From Clostridia bacterium (GTDB taxonomy: Bacteria; Bacillota; Clostridia; Christensenellales; UBA1242): a stretch of DNA of 55,440 nucleotides. The stretch spans positions 1 through 55,440 of the forward strand of contig JAGBFI010000037.1 of NCBI GenBank assembly GCA_017936585.1, read 5' to 3'. Shown here piece after piece: positions 15,983-23,456 of this stretch. Below the pieces are notes generated by a model, which saw only the letters and a program-made list of their open reading frames with translations, had not been told where the DNA came from and made no database searches. The translations under genes were made by a program, and so were the position numbers. Position 1 is the stretch's first letter; each line of letters begins with the position of its first letter.

Positions 15983-16291
15983 ATGAAAGATGATATTTTG
16001 AAAAGTTTTGCTCAAAAGGCGAAGAGAAGGCTTGTTGGGAAAGAGACAACTGTGAATGCAAAAATAAAAGTGATTTCGGCGGATGATGATGAGTTTAGAA
16101 GCAGGGTAGAGCAGCTGCTTTCGCAGGACGATGTGGTGACAAATCCAGTGCAATATCTTATGGATGACAAGATTTTGAAAAATATGGATGAGGAAGAAAG
16201 AGAAAGGTATCTGCTTTCAACGCTTGACAAATATACGCGATTCAAAAATCAAATTGAACACTCTCAAAGTTATTCAGCTTTTTGTTTGTGA
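15983..16291 (+). CDS. Hypothetical protein, possibly Spo0A-controlled
   Basis: A charged 102-residue cytoplasmic protein with GGGAGG about 7 nt before the ATG. The N-terminal half has a Lys/Arg-rich helix (ILKSFAQKAKRRLVGKET); the C-terminal half contains NPVQYLMDDKILKNMDEEER and LSTLDKYTRFKNQIE, which look helical. No membrane segment or catalytic motif is seen and I do not recognise the family. The only clue to function is the promoter with a 0A-like box, which would link it to the start of sporulation. Confidence 0.65.
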   Translation: MKDDILKSFAQKAKRRLVGKETTVNAKIKVISADDDEFRSRVEQLLSQDDVVTNPVQYLMDDKILKNMDEEERERYLLSTLDKYTRFKNQIEHSQSYSAFCL

Positions 16292-16293
16292 GA

Positions 16294-16340
16294 TGGGGGC
16301 GGGCGCAAGCACCAACAGGGTTCGTGCGCAGCCCCCCCCT
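16294..16340. repeat. GC-rich imperfect inverted repeat ending in a C8 tract
   Basis: This short block, with GGGGGC and GCCCCC arms and inner GCGCA / TGCGC arms, is far richer in G+C than anything around it. It ends in eight C (16332-16339). It lacks a T-run. It could be a REP-like element or a hairpin between the two genes, and it lies just upstream of the putative promoter of the GlmU-domain gene. Confidence 0.5.
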
Positions 16341-16380
16341 GTTTGTGTCACTTCGAACAGATTTTTCATATAAAATACAC

Positions 16381-16962
16381 ATGAAAAGAAAAAATATTGA
16401 AATTGGCAAGGATGTTCTCCTTGGAAAAAACGTTAAAATTGAAGATAATGTGCAAATTCTCGGACAATGCTCAATAGGGGATGATTGTATTCTTCGTTCC
16501 GGCACGCGGCTTGAAGATGTTGTGTTGGGGGCGGAGTGCATTGTGGAAAATTCTCGCATTGAAAAAAGCCAGTTTGGCAAATCTTGCAAAATTGGCCCAT
16601 ATGCCAATGTTCGTCAAAATTGCATTGTTGCGGACGATGTCAAAGTTGGAGCTTTTGTTGAACTGAAAAACTCATACATTTCCTGCGGCTGCAAAATGGC
16701 ACATCTCTCATATATTGGTGATGCCGAGCTTGGAGAAAATGTGAATGTTGGCTGTGGCGTTGTTTTTGCAAACTATGATGGCAAAAAGAAACAAAGATCT
16801 AAGATTGGAAACAATGTTTTCATAGGCTGCAATGTCAACATTGTTGCGCCAGTCACCGTTGCAGATGACACCTATATTTGTGCTGGAACGACGGTGACAA
16901 AGGATACCGAGAAGGGGGATTTCGTCATTGGCAGGGTTCGCCAAGAGAATAAAAAGCGTTAA
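16381..16962 (+). CDS. Stand-alone GlmU C-terminal acetyltransferase domain
   Basis: A 193-residue left-handed beta-helix protein made of hexapeptide repeats (IGKDVLLGKNVKI onward). It matches only the glucosamine-1-phosphate N-acetyltransferase half of GlmU. Catalytic features are kept: the Arg in NVRQN, the Lys in ELKNS, His and Tyr in AHLSYIGDAELG, Asn in FANYDGK and the following Lys. The N-terminal uridyltransferase half is absent, so it would need a separate partner to make UDP-GlcNAc. No ribosome binding site precedes ATG 16381; TATAAA lies 6 nt upstream, so the mRNA may be leaderless. Confidence 0.85.
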   Translation: MKRKNIEIGKDVLLGKNVKIEDNVQILGQCSIGDDCILRSGTRLEDVVLGAECIVENSRIEKSQFGKSCKIGPYANVRQNCIVADDVKVGAFVELKNSYISCGCKMAHLSYIGDAELGENVNVGCGVVFANYDGKKKQRSKIGNNVFIGCNVNIVAPVTVADDTYICAGTTVTKDTEKGDFVIGRVRQENKKR

Positions 16963-16988
16963 AAAACTCCACAAATTGGAGTTTTTTT
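16961..16988. terminator. Bidirectional terminator between convergent genes
   Basis: Perfect 11-bp stem AAAAAACTCCA / TGGAGTTTTTT with a 5-nt loop. It serves the GlmU-domain gene and the convergent ywaF-like gene. Confidence 0.88.
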
Positions 16989-16992
16989 TGTT

Positions 16993-17844
16993 TTATAAAT
17001 CGCTTTTGATTATTTTGATGATTTTATCTGTCACCTCAACAGGTTCTTTTCTTCTTTCGAGTTTGTCGAAACCGATTGCAATGCCCATGATGATGCAAGC
17101 TACTGCAAAGAATCCAGCTGTATACATGATGAAGAAGATAATCCAAGGGACAGCAGGATAAATGAGACTGAGAAGTGGCAAATGACAAGCAATGTAAGGT
17201 CCGATATAGAACATGTTTACGTCTGACTCAGGGTTGACATGGTGAGCGATTATGTTCATCAAAAGTGCAATTATAAGCATAATCACAAAAACAATTGTTG
17301 CTTTATACACGCTTTTGAAATTCAGCCTGACAGTTCTTGTCGCCAAAAGAAGGAAACCGATGATAACCATTCCGCCGTGCCAAATCATTGTGTGGATGTT
17401 GATAAAAATTTGGCTTATGAAAACATCGTTTGGGATGATCATAACAATAAGACCAGCAAAAAAGGCAAAAGTGCCGAGATAGCTTAAGATGCTTTCGCGA
17501 ATTTGACCTTTTTTGAAGAAGCCGACAATCAACAACAAATACATAGGTGTTGAACAGAATTGGAATGGGAAGTTTGAAAAATTAAAATTCCAAACTGCGT
17601 TGCCAGCGCCGTCCACATGAAAACTGAAGGAAAGTTGTTTCAGCAGTTCGAAAATCAAAAGAACAACGCCACTTACAATAATTGTGATGTTGACTGCCTT
17701 TGGGCTGATTTTCTTTCTGAATATGTAAATCAGGGCACAAGCCACAATCATAATTCCCCAGCACAGCAGGTGATACCAACCATAAGACGTTGGTGTTGTC
17801 ATGCGGCTGTCCAGCCACAACATAAATTGTTCAAATCCGTTCAT
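16993..17844 (-). CDS. YwaF/TMEM164-type integral membrane protein
   Basis: A 283-residue protein with about seven membrane helices. It matches the YwaF family (TIGR02206, TMEM164-related) through the conserved blocks FPFQFCSTPMYLLL, NIHTMIWHGGMVIIGF and NMFYIGPY. Eukaryotic TMEM164 is described as an acyltransferase of ether lipids; the bacterial function is not known. The start at 17844 follows GAGG; upstream in-frame Met codons lack a ribosome binding site. A promoter-like TTGACT, 18 nt, TATTAT (17919-17948) and a 0A-like TGTCGAA (17991-17997) lie upstream. Confidence 0.8.
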   Translation of the reverse strand: MNGFEQFMLWLDSRMTTPTSYGWYHLLCWGIMIVACALIYIFRKKISPKAVNITIIVSGVVLLIFELLKQLSFSFHVDGAGNAVWNFNFSNFPFQFCSTPMYLLLIVGFFKKGQIRESILSYLGTFAFFAGLIVMIIPNDVFISQIFINIHTMIWHGGMVIIGFLLLATRTVRLNFKSVYKATIVFVIMLIIALLMNIIAHHVNPESDVNMFYIGPYIACHLPLLSLIYPAVPWIIFFIMYTAGFFAVACIIMGIAIGFDKLERRKEPVEVTDKIIKIIKSDL

Positions 17845-17918
17845 AAAAACCTCTTCAAAATTGGAAAAATCTTGCCAGAAAAAAGATTCTCTGTGCAAGA
17901 TTTCTTCTACCTGTTCTT

Positions 17919-17997
17919 ATAATATCAAATCCAACGCTTTTAAGTCAAGAAAATGGAGAAAATTATCATTTTTTACAAGAAAATGCAGCATTCGACA
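17919..17997 (-). promoter_or_regulatory. Promoter of the ywaF-like gene with distal 0A-like box
   Basis: On the minus strand TTGACT, 18 nt, TATTAT. TGTCGAA lies about 43 bp further upstream. The 0A assignment is tentative because the seven-base core is short. Confidence 0.4.
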
Positions 17998-18150
17998 GCA
18001 TTAGATAATATTTTTCTTGCAACAAGAAACGTAGTGTGTGCTGTTTATTTAAAGGAGAGTAAATAAATCAAAAAAAGCATTTTTAATTGTTTTCAAAAAT
18101 CCATCGGCTGTGATATACTTTATAAGAAGATGCGACCCTCAGGAGGCCTT

Positions 18151-20021
18151 ATGCAAAAGAATATTATTTTCACAGATTGCTTTAACACAATCATTTGCAG
18201 AAAAGTTTCGGCAAATGATGTGATTTTTCTTTGGGCTGAGGAAATGGCGAAGAAATATTCGGATGTCTCAGCAGAAAGATTTTATTTTCTTTTCAAAAAC
18301 TCAGAGAAGAAACTGGCGCAACAAAATCGTGCTTTGTATGGAGAAAAGGAATATTTTTTAAGTGATATTTTGGATGAAATCGCCAATGTTTTAAGTTTTT
18401 ATTCTTTAAGCTCAAATTTTGATAAACATAGGTTTGTGACTGAAGCGGCAATAATGTATTCAAGGATTGAAAAAGACAACCAGTTTTTGAGTCAAAAAGT
18501 TGTCAAATTTTTGAAAGAAAAGAAAGAGCAAGGGTGCAAGATTTATGTAGTGTCAGATTTTTATTGTGGCAAAAAAACCTTGTTTGACTGGCTGCAAAAT
18601 CTTGGTGTGGAAGATTTGTTTGACGATATTTTTGTTTCTTGTGAGTTTAAGAAATCAAAACGAACTTGCCAGCTTTACCAACACTTGCTTGGTAAATTGG
18701 GGGTGTCAGCTGGGAAAGTTTTGATGATTGGAGACAATGCTCACGCGGACTATCGAAATGCAAAGAAGTCTGGACTGTCTTCGCAACGGGTACGTATAAA
18801 AATTCCAAAAACAAGCAAAAAAGTTGCAAAAATCAAAGAAAAATATTCGTCTAATAAGATTTTCGATGAAATTTTTGATGATTTTGGGAAGAAACTCAAC
18901 TATTCAAATTATGCTTTTCCGCTTTACATATTCACCAAAAGGCTTGCGGAGTTTTCACAAAAGAAAGGAGAAAAAAACGTTTTCTTCTTGGCGAGGGAAG
19001 GAAAATTTTTGAAAAAACTTTTTGATTGTTTTTGCCATAAGAATGGGGTTGACATCAAAACACACTATCTTCAGGTTTCAAGAAATTCTGTTTTGGTTGC
19101 AAGCTTGAAGCCTTTGAATGAGGAAAAATTTGAAAACCTGTTGAAAGAAATCTCAAAAATTACGCCTGCAAATTTTCTGGCTTCATTGACTTTTTGCCAA
19201 ACCGAAATCGACAGGATTGTTGAAGAAGCAAAAATTGATGGACAAAAACCTGTTTTAAACTTTTTAAATTCAAGTGAATTTGCAAAAATCAAGGAGAGCA
19301 ATTTCTTCCAAGAGATTTACAACAGAAAACTTGATCAGCAAAAGCCTGCTTTTGAAAAATATCTTCAAAGTTTTGATGTGGACTTCGAAAAAGATGGTAT
19401 GTTGCTTGTGGATGTTGGCTGGAAAGGTACAATGCAAGATTATTTGCAAAGGTTTTTCGGTGAAAAAGTTGCTTTGACAGGCTGTTATGTCGGCTGCAGA
19501 AATTCCGTGGGGGGGCTTCCGCAGAACAAAAAATTGGTTTGCTTTATGACAAAGGAGTGAAACTTTTTGGCACAAAAAGAGAAAACAAAATCTACAAATT
19601 CAGAATGTATAATTATGAACAGGTTTTGCGAGCTGATGAACTGCGAACGATTGGATATCAGCAGGATGGCGAAAAGGTGAAAGTTATATATGACAAAACC
19701 TTTGATGAAAAGGCTGTTTACGAGATCGTGACAAAACCTTTGCAAGAGCAAATTTTTAAAAAGTTTGTTAAAATTTGCGATGCTGACAAGAAAAATTATT
19801 GCAAAATTGAAGATGTTTCAATGAAAAAATATGTCAAAATGATGAAGAAAACTTCAAAAGCAGACTTTGAATGGTTGTTTAACAGCGAAAATACTCATTT
19901 TGACAGTTTTGCCAGAGTTGGTTTTGCGATAAAAAGCCACAGACCTCGAATGAAATTTTTGCTGTATAGGTTTGTCAATAACTGCTTTTGCATTTGGAAC
20001 AGAAAGACCTTGAGAGAATAA
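18151..20021 (+). pseudogene. HAD-hydrolase surface-polysaccharide gene, out of frame at a G7 tract
   Basis: The first frame (18151-19560, 469 residues) starts after AGGAGG. It has the HAD nucleophile motif FTDCFNT, motif II YVVSDF and the acidic motif MIGDNAHAD, then the block VFFLAREGKFLKKLFD typical of large COG5610-type HAD proteins found in glycan loci. At G7 (19509-19515) the frame ends 15 codons later. A -1 shift instead opens ASAEQKIGLLYDKGVKLFGT and runs to 20021, giving about 623 residues, the normal family length. The tract may be phase-variable (G8 on, G7 off), a programmed slip, or an assembly error. Confidence 0.75.
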
Positions 20022-20107
20022 ACGACAAAAGAAGTAACATAATTTGTGACGGCGAAATAAAATGTAAATAGATGGGTGAAAGGTATTCGTCCATCTGGGA
20101 GAAAATT

Positions 20108-20593
20108 ATGCCTAACAGAAGATTTAATTGTTGTATATACAATCATCCTTGCCCAATCTTTTGTCCCATAAAGTTGTCTTGCTCAAATGATGTTGTCAAT
20201 CCAATCGTCAGCAGTGCCTATGGCTTCTTCAATAACTCTGCAGGAGGGACTTTTGCTTTCGAATCGCAAGTTCCTCTTGGGCTTGTGATCTTTGGAGGGG
20301 AAGGCGTTGCATCAAGCAGCGGATCTGTGTTTGTCACTCCTGGTGTTTATGAAGTCAACTACTTCGCAGGAGGAACGGTGCCGGCGGGCGGAACGCTGAG
20401 CGTGAAACTTCGCTTGAATGGTGTTGATGTGGACGGCTCAGTCATAACAAGTGTTCAGACAGTGGGAGAGAACGTCAATCTGACACGAACAATTGTTGTC
20501 TCTGCTGACCAGGGTGGAATTTTGGAACTTGCGAACAATTCCGGCGAGTCTGCAACATTCTCATTTGCAAGTATGTTTGTGAGACGATTATAG
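20108..20593 (+). CDS. BclA C-terminal-like protein without a collagen stalk
   Basis: A 161-residue protein with a Cys-rich head (FNCCIYNHPCPIFCPIKLSC, within residues 6-25) followed by a beta-rich domain. Blocks such as SAYGFFNNSAGGTF, VFVTPGVYEVNYF and LRLNGVDVDGS resemble the TNF-like globular tip of exosporium glycoprotein BclA. It resembles the tip of the collagen-like protein near the right end of the window, but has no Gly-X-Y stalk. A place in the outer spore coat or exosporium is inferred. ATG 20108 follows GGGAG; earlier in-frame codons lack one. Confidence 0.65.
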   Translation: MPNRRFNCCIYNHPCPIFCPIKLSCSNDVVNPIVSSAYGFFNNSAGGTFAFESQVPLGLVIFGGEGVASSSGSVFVTPGVYEVNYFAGGTVPAGGTLSVKLRLNGVDVDGSVITSVQTVGENVNLTRTIVVSADQGGILELANNSGESATFSFASMFVRRL

Positions 20594-20597
20594 AGAT

Positions 20598-20619
20598 TTT
20601 CAACAAAAACATGTTGAAA
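20598..20619 (+). other. Stem-loop in a 230-bp gap before yqzL
   Basis: TTTCAACA / TGTTGAAA with a 6-nt loop, no T-run. The rest of 20594-20730 is A/T-rich with no gene that I can support. Confidence 0.4.
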
Positions 20620-20730
20620 GATGCCAAAAAATCGCGAAAAAACATAATTTTCTCTGAAATTTTATGATTTTTGTCATCAAAAACAAAAAAATCGCAATAA
20701 AAAAAAGATGAAATTTCTGCTTATATTAGT

Positions 20731-20760
20731 TTGATTTTTTCAAAATGGCTGTGTTACAAT
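20731..20760 (+). promoter_or_regulatory. Promoter of yqzL-recO
   Basis: TTGATT, 18 nt, TACAAT, placed 67 nt before the yqzL start. Confidence 0.55.
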
Positions 20761-20827
20761 GTAGATGTAAGAGGGATTGCGAATAGAGCAAACAATCCTG
20801 CACAAACTAATGTAAGGAGGTGTCCAA

Positions 20828-20968
20828 ATGGCAAAAAACTTTAAAGATATCTTCGAGGAGATGACTTGGGAAATGTTTAAGTTGTCCGGCGGCAATCCTT
20901 ATATTGTGCAAGATATGGTTCGTGAACGTAACGCAGAAAGACAAAAACAAACGGAGAAAACTTTATAA
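20828..20968 (+). CDS. yqzL: YqzL-like small protein
   Basis: A 46-residue protein with AAGGAGGTG before the ATG. The block MTWEMFKLSGGNPYIVQDM is that of the YqzL family, which in Bacillus and its relatives lies directly upstream of recO, as here (3 nt gap). The role is unknown; conserved linkage suggests a helper in recombination or just shared regulation. I base the call on short motif similarity plus position. Confidence 0.75.
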   Translation: MAKNFKDIFEEMTWEMFKLSGGNPYIVQDMVRERNAERQKQTEKTL

Positions 20969-20971
20969 GAG

Positions 20972-21700
20972 ATGGCAGAGAAAGTCAAGGCAATAGTCAT
21001 AAAATCAAATGACCGAAAAGAGAAGGATAAGAATATTCTTCTTTTTTCTCTTGAAAAAGGCAAGGTTTGGGCGACACTTCGAAGTGTGAAAAGTCCAAGT
21101 GCCAAAATGAAAACCGCACAAAATGCGTTTGCTTTTGGCGAATTTATGCTTGAAGAAGGCAAGTCCGGCTGGGTGGTTACGGGTTTTGAAAGCATTGAAA
21201 GTTTTCGCGAAATTCCAGAAAATATCGACAAATATTTCGAAGCTTCAGCAGTGCTGGAGGTGATAAATCAGTTGGAATTTTCAAGTGGTAGCGAGTGTGC
21301 CAAGGTTTTTGTGCTTACTTTGAAAACCTTGAAGACAATTTGTTTTGGCAAAGCAAAAGAAAATTACAGTTTATGTAAGTTTTTTATTGAACTTTTCAAA
21401 ATCACGGGCTCGCCGCTTTTTACAACAAAGTGCAGTTGTTGCGGAAACGTGACTTTTGATAAGCTACATATCAATTATTCGATTGGTGAACTTGTCTGCT
21501 CAAATTGCAAAAATTTGGGCTGCGAAGAATTGTCAAAGGTGACTTTTCAGGCTCTCAAAATTTTGGATTACACCGATTTTGACAGGCTTGAGACATTGAA
21601 ATTGGCGGAAGGAAGCCAACTTGCTCTTCTTAAAATTTTGTGCAAGAATTTTGATGCTCGCTTTTCAGCGAAATTGAAACTTATGGGAATTTTGTCATAG
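20972..21700 (+). CDS. recO: DNA repair protein RecO
   Basis: A 242-residue mediator that anneals DNA and, with RecR, loads RecA. The N-terminal OB fold starts VKAIVIKSNDRKEKDKNILLFS. The central helical domain follows, with a four-Cys zinc site (CSCC, then CSNC). The family length of about 240-250 is kept. It is in an operon with yqzL. Its 3' end overlaps the convergent unknown gene by 6 bp. Confidence 0.93.
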   Translation: MAEKVKAIVIKSNDRKEKDKNILLFSLEKGKVWATLRSVKSPSAKMKTAQNAFAFGEFMLEEGKSGWVVTGFESIESFREIPENIDKYFEASAVLEVINQLEFSSGSECAKVFVLTLKTLKTICFGKAKENYSLCKFFIELFKITGSPLFTTKCSCCGNVTFDKLHINYSIGELVCSNCKNLGCEELSKVTFQALKILDYTDFDRLETLKLAEGSQLALLKILCKNFDARFSAKLKLMGILS

Positions 21701-22552
21701 AAAGTCAATGGTGATGTCGTCAACTTTTCCGTCTGCAAGATTAAATCTGACAAAATTTTTCTGATTTGCAGAAATTGTGATAAATTCTATGGTTGAAAGC
21801 GGCAGAAAGGTTGTAATATTTCCAAAAAAAGACCTAATTTGATCACAGTCGATGCTGTTTTTCAAATTTTCACTCAAAAAATTCAGAGCACAGGAAAAAT
21901 CTTTTGCTTTGACGCTTTCCATCAGTTTGTAAGGTGTTAGTTCTGGATTTTCGCAAACATAATCGCTTGTGAAGGTTTCGTTTTCCACAACAATATCTTC
22001 CTCAAAATTATATGTTGCACTTTTTTCACGATTTTGACTGTCGTGAAATATTTTTTTTAATTCCAAACTGTTCCCATTCAAAGAAAGTTCTCCGCAAAAA
22101 TGCGTTAGTTTGTTGTTTTTTATTGAATACGCATAGAAATGGTCGTCAAATTGTACACAAGCATAGTCTTTGATCTTGAAAACTTTGTTTTCTTTGCATG
22201 GGTGTGGACATGTGTATGCAATTTTTTTGTCGGAGGTTTCAAAACAGATGTGGTTTCCGCAAATTTCAACATCACAAGCCTTTCCGGCAAAGGAGAAACT
22301 CTCTTTTTGAGAAATGGACAGGGTTTTTCTCTCTTCAAGCAAAATGATGGTGCAATCATCATGGGTTAGGATGGAATAATTTTCGTTTTCCTTGAGATTT
22401 TTAAGATTGACATAAAATGGTGGAGAAGAAAGAGGATAGACAAAAAGTCTCTCTTCATCCTCAATTTCCAGCCCGTTGTTCGCGTCAAGTTCGTATTCCT
22501 TTTCGCCAATTTTCACCAGACATTCAAAAGGTGTTTTCAATAAATATTTCAT
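21695..22552 (-). CDS. Hypothetical protein of 285 residues
   Basis: A soluble-looking, Asp/Glu/Lys-rich protein beginning MKYLLKTPFECLVKIGEKEY. It is beta-rich in the N-terminal two thirds and ends in a helical segment (YKLMESVKAKDFSCALNFLS) plus a short beta tail. No signal peptide or catalytic motif is visible and the family is not recognised. Start 22552 has no Shine-Dalgarno sequence; TATATT lies 6 nt upstream, so a leaderless mRNA is possible, but the -35 is weak. Its 3' end overlaps recO on the other strand. Confidence 0.65.
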   Translation of the reverse strand: MKYLLKTPFECLVKIGEKEYELDANNGLEIEDEERLFVYPLSSPPFYVNLKNLKENENYSILTHDDCTIILLEERKTLSISQKESFSFAGKACDVEICGNHICFETSDKKIAYTCPHPCKENKVFKIKDYACVQFDDHFYAYSIKNNKLTHFCGELSLNGNSLELKKIFHDSQNREKSATYNFEEDIVVENETFTSDYVCENPELTPYKLMESVKAKDFSCALNFLSENLKNSIDCDQIRSFFGNITTFLPLSTIEFITISANQKNFVRFNLADGKVDDITIDFL

Positions 22553-22696
22553 AATAAAAATATATGCCAACTTTGTGGTGTTTAATACACTATTTGAAAA
22601 AGTTAAAAATAAAAAAGACAAAAATTGACAGCATTCATAAGAAAATTTTTTTTAAAAATGCTGCACCTTGGGAACATTTTTTATGTGGAGGAAATT

Positions 22697-23425
22697 ATGA
22701 AGATTTGGAATGATGAAGAGGTGAAATTTTTATTTTCGGCAGTGGAAGACTGCAAAAATGAGCAAAAATCTTTGAAAAATGCTTTTATTTTGCATGCGGA
22801 GAAGTTTAAACGCAAGCCAAACAGCGTCAGAAATTATTATTATCACGAAGTAGACAATTTGTGTGAGGACAAAGCAAGATGTGTCAAACTTGGAATTGAC
22901 ATTTTTCAACATTCAAAAACTCATTTTGTAAGTTTTGATAAAATTCAAGAAGAAGAACTTTTTGAAAAGATTGAAAATTTTGTAAAAGCGGGAGAATCTG
23001 TGCGTGCGGCATGCTTGAAATTGAGCGGCGGAGATTTGTCACTGATGACACGCTTTCAAAACAAATATCAAAACATGAAGAGGAAGATTGAGCGTGAAAA
23101 CAAAATCATTCCTTTTCAAAAACCACGAAAAGGGTTGACGGACAGCGACATTAACAGCTTGTTTTTGGGACTTGTGAAATTGATTAAAAAAGCAGCTCAG
23201 GAAGAGGCGGCGGACAAAAATTCAAGTGAGGTTATGCAAAAAGCATATGCTGACTTATGCAAAAAAGACGAAGAAATTGCCTTTTTGAAAAGTGAGTTTG
23301 AGAAGATAAAAAATGAAAACAAAAATTTGCTTTTGAAGTTGGAAAAATCAAAGAAAAATGCGCTTGAATATCATATTATCAAAAAACGAACAACTGACGG
23401 CGATGAGAATCAAAAAAGAGTTTGA
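22697..23425 (+). CDS. Myb/SANT-like DNA-binding protein, RsfA-like
   Basis: A 242-residue protein. Residues 1-55 (MKIWNDEEVKFLFSAVEDC and on to SVRNYYYHEVD) show the tryptophan-led helix pattern of Myb/SANT domains like that of RsfA, the prespore regulator of Bacillus. The C-terminal 60 residues are a Lys/Glu coiled coil (EIAFLKSEFEKIKNENKNLL), as in many RsfA relatives. It probably regulates sporulation genes, but this rests on resemblance only. ATG 22697 follows GGAGG. The addB promoter overlaps its stop codon. Confidence 0.65.
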   Translation: MKIWNDEEVKFLFSAVEDCKNEQKSLKNAFILHAEKFKRKPNSVRNYYYHEVDNLCEDKARCVKLGIDIFQHSKTHFVSFDKIQEEELFEKIENFVKAGESVRAACLKLSGGDLSLMTRFQNKYQNMKRKIERENKIIPFQKPRKGLTDSDINSLFLGLVKLIKKAAQEEAADKNSSEVMQKAYADLCKKDEEIAFLKSEFEKIKNENKNLLLKLEKSKKNALEYHIIKKRTTDGDENQKRV

Positions 23426-23450
23426 TTTATGGGTGATTTTGTGATAAAAT
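23422..23450 (+). promoter_or_regulatory. Promoter of addBA, predicted leaderless
   Basis: TTGATT, 17 nt, TAAAAT with an extended TGTGA, then 6 nt to the addB ATG. No Shine-Dalgarno sequence is present. Confidence 0.65.
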
Positions 23451-23456
23451 TTGTGT

